The notes under the pieces are model-generated. The model worked only from the letters and a program-made list of their open reading frames with translations. It did not search any database and had not been told where the DNA came from. Shown piece by piece: positions 1 to 5,977 of a stretch of DNA of 15,893 nucleotides; the first letter of the stretch is position 1, and each line of letters starts with the position of its first letter. This DNA is from an uncultured Elusimicrobiales bacterium (GTDB taxonomy: Bacteria > Elusimicrobiota > Elusimicrobia > Elusimicrobiales > Elusimicrobiaceae). The position numbers were made by a program, and so were the translations under genes. The DNA is taken from contig CALUZE010000016.1 in assembly GCA_944325235.1 (NCBI GenBank), forward strand, positions 1-15,893. The letters run 5' to 3'.

Positions 1-1
1 A

Positions 2-673
2 GACAAAACCGCCGGGGCCTTCCGCAACAAAGCCGGTATGCGCGTGATGAGCCCGGTGGCAGACGTGCTGGACAAACCGCTCTTGCGCGAATACCGCGGC
101 GTGCCGCTGTGGGGGTTTAAGCCGGTGGATGACGAAGGCGTACTGGCACAGGAATTGACGGTGGTTTCGGGCGGGAAGTTGCACGAACTGCCGCTTTCGC
201 GCCGTCCGGCCGCCAAAGGGCAAACCAGCAACGGGCACGCCCATATGAGCAGCCACACGCTGCCGCGCGAAGCGTTGAGCAACGTGTTTGTGGAGCCCAA
301 AACGCCGCTTTCCCAGGCGGAAATGGAAGCCAAACTGCTCGCCCGCTGCCGGGAGCTGGAGCTGGATTATTGCTATATCTTAAAAGAATTCCCCGTCAAC
401 GCGAATTGGGCCAATTCTACCATCAACATTGCCGAGCGCATCTACACCCAAGACGGCCGGCGCGAGCCGGTGTTTGGGCTGAAAGTGAGCGAGCTCAGCA
501 CCCGCTCCCTGCGCGACATTCTGGCCGCCGGGGACGATGCCGAACTGTTTGACGTGATGGACGCCGAGTATCGGCCGTACACGTTGGTGGTGCCGTCGCT
601 GGTAGTGGACGAGCTGGAATTGCTCCCCAGCGATAAGAAAGCCGACCGCAAACCGTTTGTACCCAAACCCTAA
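2..673 (+). CDS. TldD/PmbA-family metallopeptidase-related protein, C-terminal part (5' end outside window)
   Basis: The reading frame is open from base 2, so the start lies upstream of the window; about 223 C-terminal residues are present. The visible part matches the C-terminal domain of TldD/PmbA (peptidase U62) proteins. It has a 'DDEGV' segment, then a loop with 'SGGKLHELPLSRRPA', a 'SNGHAH' motif, and an end of the type 'VVPSLVVDELELL' followed by a basic, proline-rich tail (KPFVPKP). In known TldD proteins the HExxxH zinc site lies N-terminal to this region, so I cannot tell whether this copy is catalytic. Family members act in the cytoplasm on peptides or unfolded polypeptides, including maturation of modified peptides; the substrate here is unknown. 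TldD and PmbA genes are often adjacent, so a partner may lie upstream. The gene ends 16 bases before a strong terminator and converges on the envelope operon. The family call is fairly secure; assignment to TldD rather than PmbA is open. Confidence 0.75.
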   Translation, partial: DKTAGAFRNKAGMRVMSPVADVLDKPLLREYRGVPLWGFKPVDDEGVLAQELTVVSGGKLHELPLSRRPAAKGQTSNGHAHMSSHTLPREALSNVFVEPKTPLSQAEMEAKLLARCRELELDYCYILKEFPVNANWANSTINIAERIYTQDGRREPVFGLKVSELSTRSLRDILAAGDDAELFDVMDAEYRPYTLVVPSLVVDELELLPSDKKADRKPFVPKP

Positions 674-689
674 TTGAAATTAGACACGT

Positions 690-720
690 AAAAAGCCCCG
701 CCAAAGAGCGGGGCTTTTTT
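690..720. terminator. Bidirectional intrinsic terminator shared by TldD-like gene and envelope operon
   Basis: A 12-bp perfect stem (AAAAAGCCCCGC / GCGGGGCTTTTT) closes a six-base loop (CAAAGA). The T tract on the right serves the + strand TldD-like gene, which ends at 673. The A tract on the left reads as a T tract on the - strand and serves the operon whose last gene stops at 787. Confidence 0.92.
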
Positions 721-786
721 GTGGAGATTTAAATGCATTGCGCCGCCTGCTGGCGGTTGTAATATGTATCTGGCACAAAGCATATC

Positions 787-1767
787 TTAAAAATGCAGTT
801 GTTGGGCCAGTTTTTCGGCCACTCGTTCGGTAAACGAATCGGGCTCCCCCTTTAAAATGGCTTCCATATGGCGGCGGCTGGCTTTTTTGCGGCCCAAATA
901 ATACTCGTCCATAGCTGTTATCAGCAGGGCGAGCTGATTGGCGGGGTCCTGCTGCAAAATTTTCGCGGCGGTTTGGATAGATTCCTGGTAGCGCCCGGCC
1001 TCATAAAGCCAGAGGGCTTTGTGGGCCAGCAAATCGCGGCGGTTGGGGGCCAGCAGCAAGGCTGCATCTATATCGGCCAGGGCGGCTTGCGGGCGGTCCA
1101 GCCCGCGGGAGGCTTTGGCGCTGAGCAGCCAAAAATCGGGCGAAGAACTATCCCCGGCCAGGGCCATGGTGATGTTGATAAATGCGTTCGGGTAGTTGCG
1201 CTGGCGCAGGAAAGTTTCGGCGTAGCGGGCGCGGTAGACGGGTTCCGCGGCGGGGTTTAATTCAAAAAACTTATCGTAAAAGAACCGCGCACGGGAATAG
1301 AACCCCATTTTGCTGTAATTGGCGCCCTGGCCGGAAAGCGCTTCCAAATTATCCGGTTCCTGCGCGAGTACCCGTTCGTAGAGTTCAATAGAGCGGTCCA
1401 CCAAGTCCGTGCGTTGGTACAGGCTGGCGGCGGCCAGCAGCAGGGGGACGTTATCCGGGTGGAATTCCAAGGCTTCCAGATACACTTCCAGCGCTTTGCT
1501 AAGCTGGCCGAGCTGTTCGTAGCTCATTCCCAGCAAGCGATAGGCGCGGGCTTCGCGGCGTTTGACGTTTTTAGTTTTGTAAATATACTCGGACAAATGT
1601 TCAATGGCTTGGGTGTAGTTGCCGGAGGAATACAGGTCACGCGCTTGGACGTATTCCTTGCGGTCGCCCGCCGGGGCCAAGCCCAAAATGCCCGTTTGGG
1701 TGGCGGTGCAGCCGCCCAAGAGCGCCGTGCCCAGCAAACAAATCCATACGTTACGGTTTAAAAACAT
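787..1767 (-). CDS. TPR-repeat outer-membrane-type lipoprotein
   Basis: A 326-residue protein with a lipoprotein signal peptide: hydrophobic residues 7-19, then lipobox LGGC with the lipidated cysteine at C20. The rest is almost entirely helical tetratricopeptide repeats. The clearest units lie at about residues 74-108 (A..L...Y...G....A...Y..AL...PDN), 109-142 and 143-176, with more divergent ones to about 285. TPR lipoproteins generally act as periplasmic protein-protein scaffolds, so a role in assembling or holding partners of the operon is plausible but not shown. It is the last gene of the six-gene operon. Its ATG lies 17 bases inside the upstream patatin gene, which suggests translational coupling. 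An AGGAGG lies about 24 bases upstream (1791-1797), too far for normal initiation at this ATG, and no closer in-frame start is visible. The domain call is secure; the function is not known. Confidence 0.88.
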   Translation of the reverse strand: MFLNRNVWICLLGTALLGGCTATQTGILGLAPAGDRKEYVQARDLYSSGNYTQAIEHLSEYIYKTKNVKRREARAYRLLGMSYEQLGQLSKALEVYLEALEFHPDNVPLLLAAASLYQRTDLVDRSIELYERVLAQEPDNLEALSGQGANYSKMGFYSRARFFYDKFFELNPAAEPVYRARYAETFLRQRNYPNAFINITMALAGDSSSPDFWLLSAKASRGLDRPQAALADIDAALLLAPNRRDLLAHKALWLYEAGRYQESIQTAAKILQQDPANQLALLITAMDEYYLGRKKASRRHMEAILKGEPDSFTERVAEKLAQQLHF

Positions 1768-2722
1768 AAGGCAGTGTAAAAAGCAGGATGTCCTCCTGCA
1801 GTTCTCCTAAATGGCGGTTGGCTTCTATAATGCCCACTTCGCCGGCTTTGTGCAGCTTGTCCAACTCCAATGTGCCCGTATCCAACACGCGGTTAGTGAG
1901 CACGAAATTGGCCTTTTGGGCGGATTCTTCAATCATTGCGGCGCCGCGCACATCGCCCACGCGCAGCAAATAGGCGGCCACCGATTGCGGCGTGGTGGAA
2001 GCAAAATCCGGCGGGGTGACGGAGGCAATCACATAGTCCGCTCCCATCAGTTTAACGGTTTCCACCGGCAGATAATCCACCACGGCGCCGTCCACCAATG
2101 CCCGGTGGCGGTATTGCACGGGCTCAAACACGCCCGGGATGTTCATGCTGGCTCGCACGGCAATGGCCAGCGGGCCGGAGTTGAACACCACGCGTTCGCC
2201 GGTTTTGATATCCATGGCCGAACACGTGAACGGTATTTGCAAATCTTCAAAGCGCATATCGCCGATTTGCTCGTGAAAGAAATTGACCAAATTGGCCGAG
2301 GAAGGCAGCTTGCGGGCAAACAAAAAGCGGAACAGACCGATGACGTTAAAATCCGGGGTGATTTGCTCCATGGACATATGGTCGCTGATTTCCCACAGTT
2401 TTTCCGTCGGCAGCCCCGCCGCATACAGAGAGCCCACCACCGACCCCATAGACGTCCCGGCCATCACATCAATCGGCACGCCGGCGTTATCCAACACTTC
2501 CAGCACGCCCACATGCGCAAACCCGCGCACGCCCCCGGCCGACAGCGCCAGCCCGATTTTGGGGCGTTCCTGCTTGGGGATGGACGTAAAACGCCGCCAC
2601 ATAAAATCGCGCAGAATTTCGTCGTCGGTTTGGACGGGCAGCGCCCCCGCCGGAAGGCTCAAGCACCCCAGCACGGCAGCTGCCAGCCAGCCGCAAACGG
2701 CGCGGCGCCAACGGGCGGTCAT
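1751..2722 (-). CDS. Patatin-like phospholipase, exported (RssA/NTE type)
   Basis: A 323-residue patatin-family serine lipase/acyl hydrolase. It shows all the active-site elements of the family: the glycine-rich oxyanion loop SAGGVRG (about 61-67), the nucleophile elbow GTSMG with Ser91, and the DG dyad aspartate Asp211 in VDGAVVDYLP. The family cleaves acyl chains from phospholipids or other lipids. I chose the ATG at 2722. It forms an ATGA overlap with the TolC gene's stop and has an AGGA six bases upstream. It also gives a compact signal peptide (MTARWRR plus a hydrophobic stretch) with likely cleavage near residue 27. A VLGC at 17-20 could alternatively act as a weak lipobox. An ATG at 2746 would add eight residues. 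Export places it in the periplasm or outer membrane, unlike cytoplasmic RssA. Its position directly after a TolC-type gene suggests lipid remodelling tied to this envelope operon. Confidence 0.92.
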   Translation of the reverse strand: MTARWRRAVCGWLAAAVLGCLSLPAGALPVQTDDEILRDFMWRRFTSIPKQERPKIGLALSAGGVRGFAHVGVLEVLDNAGVPIDVMAGTSMGSVVGSLYAAGLPTEKLWEISDHMSMEQITPDFNVIGLFRFLFARKLPSSANLVNFFHEQIGDMRFEDLQIPFTCSAMDIKTGERVVFNSGPLAIAVRASMNIPGVFEPVQYRHRALVDGAVVDYLPVETVKLMGADYVIASVTPPDFASTTPQSVAAYLLRVGDVRGAAMIEESAQKANFVLTNRVLDTGTLELDKLHKAGEVGIIEANRHLGELQEDILLFTLPYVFKP

Positions 2723-4023
2723 TCTAAATCCTGGCCGATGGCCCATTCCAATTCGGCCTTGGCGATGTGGTTGTTGCGCACCGCTTGGAAGTATCCTTGG
2801 GCGGATTTGAGGTAATCCTGCAGTCCTTCCAGCGGGGCGGTGCCCATTTTGGGCTGGTTTTTGGAGGCCTGGGAAAGCAATTTATTCAAATCGTCATACG
2901 CGGCCTGGCGGTCCAGCACTTCCTGCTGCCAAAAGAGCATATTTTCAAAACTTTCGGCCACCTGTACGCGGATTTTGTCTTCAATCGCGGCACGGCGCAG
3001 GGCGCTTTTTTGCTGGCCGGCCTTTTTTTCGGCCAGCTGTTCCGACAGGTTGTACGGAATCGGCAGGCGCACGGCCAAAGAAACCTGTTTGTTTACGTCG
3101 TCCAAACTTTCTTCGCCGAGTTTTTCGTACGACGCGTTTAAAATAATGTCCGGGTAGCGTTTGGAAAGGGCCAGGTCAATGGCGATGTTGTCGGCTTCCA
3201 AAGCGTAAATGGCGGATTTTAATTCCGGGCGGAACTCCATGGCCCACAGGCTCATATGCGGCAGGTCCCAGTCCGTTTTGACGGGGGAAAAATCCCCTTT
3301 AATCGTAATGCGGGCGTTGAGTTCTTTGTTTAAATTGACCAGCATGGCCAGCTGGGCTTTTTTCAGTTCGCTTTGCGCCTGGTTGCGGGAACTTTTTAAA
3401 TCGGCCAGCAGGGCGCGGATGCGGATTTTGGTCCACACGTCGCCGGAGGGTTTGGCGTACCATTTTTCGGCCAGGTCCCATACTTCCTGCGTGAGCTTGG
3501 CGTTGTGCTGGGCGTAGAGTAAATCGGTAAAGGCTTTTTTGATGTTGAGCACGACTTGGTTTTTGACGATTTCGTAGCGGCTTTGCACTTGCTTGAGGTT
3601 GGCACGGGCCATTTTAAGCGTGCCGCTGATGCGTCCGCCCGTGTAGAGGTATTGCGTGGCGGTAATGCCTACGCCGTAGAATTGGTCTTTTTCCCCGTAC
3701 AGGCCGTTGCCCGGCAAAAAGCGGTTGGCTACCGAGTCCGGCAGGACCATGGGGTAATCCAGGTCGTACAAAGTGGCTGTGCCCTGCAAGGAAAATTGCG
3801 GCAGATAGCGGAACTTGGCTTCGCTTACTTTTTGCTCCGCGATGATGATGTCTTGCTTGGCGGTTAAAAATTCGGAACTGTTTTCCAACCCCAGCCGGAT
3901 GGCGTTTTCAAGCGTCAGGTTGTCGTTCATTAAACTGGAGAATTTTAGCCCGTATTCTTTTTGCGCAAACGCCGTCGGCGCACATACCAAAACGGCCAGC
4001 AAAAGCGCGGTAATTCGTTTCAT
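2719..4023 (-). CDS. TolC-family outer-membrane channel protein
   Basis: A 434-residue protein with a clear Sec signal peptide (MKR, hydrophobic 4-14, cleavage after AFA at residue 20). The first outer-membrane efflux repeat (about 34-90) has the typical 'LTLENAIRLGLENS' start and 'KFRYLPQFSLQGTATL' strand. The second (about 252-305) has 'RPELKSAIYALEADNIAIDLALSKRYPDIILNASYE'. Long amphipathic coiled-coil helices lie between and after them. TolC-family proteins trimerise into a channel across the outer membrane and periplasm and normally dock on an inner-membrane pump via a membrane-fusion protein. No pump or fusion protein is encoded in this window, so the partner must be elsewhere or the system is atypical. 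It lies between the HAMP-only gene (10-base gap) and the patatin gene (4-base overlap). The likely Shine-Dalgarno is a run of six Gs (4027-4032) three bases before the ATG, unusual but able to pair with CCUCC through G-U pairs. Confidence 0.9.
   Translation of the reverse strand: MKRITALLLAVLVCAPTAFAQKEYGLKFSSLMNDNLTLENAIRLGLENSSEFLTAKQDIIIAEQKVSEAKFRYLPQFSLQGTATLYDLDYPMVLPDSVANRFLPGNGLYGEKDQFYGVGITATQYLYTGGRISGTLKMARANLKQVQSRYEIVKNQVVLNIKKAFTDLLYAQHNAKLTQEVWDLAEKWYAKPSGDVWTKIRIRALLADLKSSRNQAQSELKKAQLAMLVNLNKELNARITIKGDFSPVKTDWDLPHMSLWAMEFRPELKSAIYALEADNIAIDLALSKRYPDIILNASYEKLGEESLDDVNKQVSLAVRLPIPYNLSEQLAEKKAGQQKSALRRAAIEDKIRVQVAESFENMLFWQQEVLDRQAAYDDLNKLLSQASKNQPKMGTAPLEGLQDYLKSAQGYFQAVRNNHIAKAELEWAIGQDLE
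2729..2732 (-). promoter_or_regulatory. Ribosome binding site deciding the patatin start
   Basis: AGGA on the - strand, six bases upstream of the ATG at 2722-2720. It lies inside the last codons of the TolC-family gene. It supports the internal start over the ATG at 2746. Confidence 0.6.
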
Positions 4024-4033
4024 ACACCCCCCG

Positions 4034-4495
4034 TTATGATGGCTTTTGTTTTTTGATGTCTGCTTCTATATGGTCCATCATTTTGTTAAATTCGTCCTGC
4101 AATTCCATCATTTGGTCGCCTTTGCGCAGGTGCACCCGTTGGGAATAATCCCCTTTGGCAATGGCTTTGCAGGTTTGTTCAAAGCGGTATACCGGCCCCG
4201 CCATTTTGTGGGATAAAATGGCCGAGATAATCACCACAAACAACAAATAAATGGCGATTTTATAGAAGAACGACGCCGCCACCGGCAGGAACTGGTCGTA
4301 AATCGGCTGGACCAGCACGGGGTATTTGTCAAACAAGTCGTTTAAAGTGGCCGACAGTTCAAACGTCATAATGGCCAGCCCGCACAGCACGCTCATAATC
4401 ATCAGCATCATGTAGCGGATTTGGAGATTTTTTTTGATAAAAATCGTCCGTCTGTTAAAGTTCGGCTGGTCGGTGGTTTGGATAGGTTGATTCAT
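4034..4495 (-). CDS. HAMP-domain inner-membrane protein without an output domain
   Basis: A 153-residue protein with two predicted membrane helices (about 27-47 and 74-95) around a short 25-residue periplasmic loop. A HAMP domain follows at about 96-148. It starts with the conserved proline of helix AS1 (KMAGPVYRFEQTCKAIAKGDYSQRV) and has a second helix of the form 'DEFNKMMDHIEADI'. The chain ends there: no kinase, methyl-accepting or cyclase module follows, and the stop is followed at once by the next gene of the operon, so this is not an obvious truncation. HAMP domains relay conformational signals across the membrane. Here it may signal through a separate partner or act as a structural adaptor. 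The gene starts nine bases after the beta-barrel gene, with GAGGG four bases before the ATG and immediately after the upstream stop codon. Domain call confident; role unknown. Confidence 0.85.
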   Translation of the reverse strand: MNQPIQTTDQPNFNRRTIFIKKNLQIRYMMLMIMSVLCGLAIMTFELSATLNDLFDKYPVLVQPIYDQFLPVAASFFYKIAIYLLFVVIISAILSHKMAGPVYRFEQTCKAIAKGDYSQRVHLRKGDQMMELQDEFNKMMDHIEADIKKQKPS

Positions 4496-4504
4496 AACAC
4501 CCTC

Positions 4505-5236
4505 TTAAAAGCTGGTGACGTAGCGGATTTGCAAAATGCGTTCGCTTTCGTCCCCGCGGCCCACGCGGCGCACGACGGCGTCCAGCGCTAATGACGGGTG
4601 CAGGTAAAAGCGCGCCCCCAGGTTCAGGCGGGAATCGCGCACGTTGCGGATGCCGTCCCATTCCGCCAGCAGGCCGATTTTGTCCGCGATGTTATAATAC
4701 ATACCGGTAAACCAATAGAGGTCCTTCAAATCAAAGTCAGCAAAGTTGAGCCCCAAGGTGGCATTGAGCCCCGGAATGATAATTTCGCGCGAGAAGGTAA
4801 GGTAGCCGCCCTTGCGGTTGTCCATATATTCGTTCGTGTCGGTATAGATGCGTTGGCTGTTGTAGCCGTAGCCGTAGCGGCGGCCGTCATAGCCGATGGC
4901 AATGGCCGGCAGGTAGAGGCTGCCGTCAAAAATTTTCCATTTCACTTGGAAGTCCGGGTCCAGTACGCGCACATCGCCCGACGAACCGAGCAGCGCGTGG
5001 GCAGCTACGCTGACGCCGATGTTAATGCGGGGGAAAACCCCGAAATCAATGCTTTCCATCACGGCCCCGTGGTCGTAGGCGCGGGTTAAGAAAGAAGCTT
5101 GGTAGCGGTCCAATGTTTCGGCGGTGGGGACGTCAATAATCATCGTTTCCAGGCTGATGGGGTCCCCTTGCGCGGCTTGCAGCGCAAACGGACAGAACAT
5201 ACAAACTAATACGGCTAAATAAGTTTTCATTTTCAT
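4505..5236 (-). CDS. YjbH-like outer-membrane beta-barrel protein
   Basis: A 243-residue protein with a Sec signal peptide (MKMK, hydrophobic stretch, cleavage near residue 22). The mature part is rich in alternating short strands with aromatic residues (for example 'GYGYNSQRIY', 'YLTFSREIIIPGLNATLGLNF'). It ends in phenylalanine (QIRYVTSF), the usual outer-membrane beta-signal. The early motif 'VPTAETLDRYQASFLTRAYDHGAVMESIDFGVFPRINIGVS' (36-76) resembles the start of YjbH-domain barrels: PTA, then an extended strand, then 'G....ID.GV...I.IGVS'. YjbH proteins are linked to exopolysaccharide export in enterobacteria, but this copy is much shorter (the E. coli protein has nearly 700 residues), so the function should not be carried over. 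It follows the orphan lipoprotein by 22 bases, with AAGGA nine bases before the ATG. Outer-membrane barrel is likely; YjbH kinship is tentative. Confidence 0.7.
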   Translation of the reverse strand: MKMKTYLAVLVCMFCPFALQAAQGDPISLETMIIDVPTAETLDRYQASFLTRAYDHGAVMESIDFGVFPRINIGVSVAAHALLGSSGDVRVLDPDFQVKWKIFDGSLYLPAIAIGYDGRRYGYGYNSQRIYTDTNEYMDNRKGGYLTFSREIIIPGLNATLGLNFADFDLKDLYWFTGMYYNIADKIGLLAEWDGIRNVRDSRLNLGARFYLHPSLALDAVVRRVGRGDESERILQIRYVTSF

Positions 5237-5258
5237 ACAGTGTAATCCTTTTTAAATC

Positions 5259-5813
5259 TTACAGAAAAGTGCGGACGTCTTTTACTTCCGGCTCGGTGAT
5301 ATAGCGCACGTTGTGCAAATACACGCCTTCGCGGGCGGGCATAAAATCATTGCGGTCGCGCGGGAATTCCAGGTCCACGATGCCTTCATCCAACCGGGCC
5401 GAGCTGGATACGACGCCAATGTTCCAGCGGTCGGTTTTTTCCTGGTCGTAGGGGTCGGCCGGGTTCCAGAAGTTGCGCAGCAACACGGTGCCTTTGGGCA
5501 GCGGCTCGGCGCCTACGGGAGCGGTTTTTAACAAAACGTCTTTGGTCCACCGCACTTTGCCTTTGCAGGGCCCGTTATAAAACGTTACTTTGTAGTAGGG
5601 GTTATCTTCGGACGGACCTTTGTTTAACGTCGCCAGCGAATAGGTGGCATACGGTTTGCCGACGTGTTCGCACGCGGCAAAAATGTGGGTGCGCAGCAAG
5701 CGTTCGCAATCCTGTTTATCGTCGGTGCGGTTGTAGGGGGATTCTTTTTGGGCGTGGCATCCGGCCAGCGCCAGCAGGGAAGAAACCAGCAACAGGCTAA
5801 AGAGTTTTTTCAT
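5259..5813 (-). CDS. Orphan lipoprotein, first gene of envelope operon
   Basis: A 184-residue protein with a textbook lipoprotein signal: MKK, hydrophobic 4-15, lipobox LAGC with the lipidated cysteine at C19. The mature part has three further cysteines (C36, C48, C83); two of them could form a disulfide. It has a central beta-rich stretch (YYKVTFYNGPCKGKVRWTKDVLL) and a charged C-terminal half ending in KDVRTFL. I recognise no family. It is the promoter-proximal gene of a six-gene operon, with AAGGAG eight bases upstream of the ATG (5822-5827). The lipidation call is strong; the function is unknown. It is not an obvious GfcB/YjbF homologue even though a YjbH-like barrel follows. Confidence 0.8.
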   Translation of the reverse strand: MKKLFSLLLVSSLLALAGCHAQKESPYNRTDDKQDCERLLRTHIFAACEHVGKPYATYSLATLNKGPSEDNPYYKVTFYNGPCKGKVRWTKDVLLKTAPVGAEPLPKGTVLLRNFWNPADPYDQEKTDRWNIGVVSSSARLDEGIVDLEFPRDRNDFMPAREGVYLHNVRYITEPEVKDVRTFL

Positions 5814-5876
5814 AAACCGGGCTCCTTGAGTTAGGGTCGCTTCGTACGCACGGGCGCGCGCGAAACCGATATAGAA

Positions 5877-5882
5877 ATTATA
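5877..5882 (-). promoter_or_regulatory. Probable promoter (-10 element) of the six-gene envelope operon
   Basis: A perfect TATAAT on the - strand, about 64 bases upstream of the first ATG. No good -35 is seen at the usual distance (TTTCTT at spacing 17). The predicted start near 5870 gives a leader of about 57 bases that is very G+C rich (a GCGCGCGC run near 5855). Nothing else between 5814 and 5930 looks like a promoter. Confidence 0.5.
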
Positions 5883-5930
5883 CCCGTTTTTGGATAGAAA
5901 AGAAACCCGGAAAAAGGATTATGCTTCCGT

Positions 5931-5957
5931 AAAAACGCCCCCGCTTGGCGGGGGCGT
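5931..5957 (-). terminator. Intrinsic terminator of the 646-residue protein gene
   Basis: A nine-bp G+C-rich stem (ACGCCCCCG / CGGGGGCGT) with a five-base loop (CTTGG). On the - strand it is followed by TTTTT. It lies 20 bases after the stop at 5978, so the gene is separated from the downstream operon. Confidence 0.88.
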
Positions 5958-5977
5958 ACAAAAGCGGGGCAGAAACC

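Noticed and set aside
721..786. Small inverted repeat (GCCGCC...GGCGGT) in the gap after the first terminator
   Set aside because: Short, imperfect and without a T tract; nothing further supports a function.
2723..2746. ATG at 2746 as the patatin start
   Set aside because: The ATG at 2722 has an AGGA at six bases and an ATGA overlap with the preceding stop, and gives a cleaner signal peptide.
1811..2815. Long open frame on the + strand (334 codons) opposite the patatin and TolC genes
   Set aside because: Its translation is His/Arg/Gly-rich and shows no domain. The - strand frame has a full patatin active site, so this is an antisense shadow.
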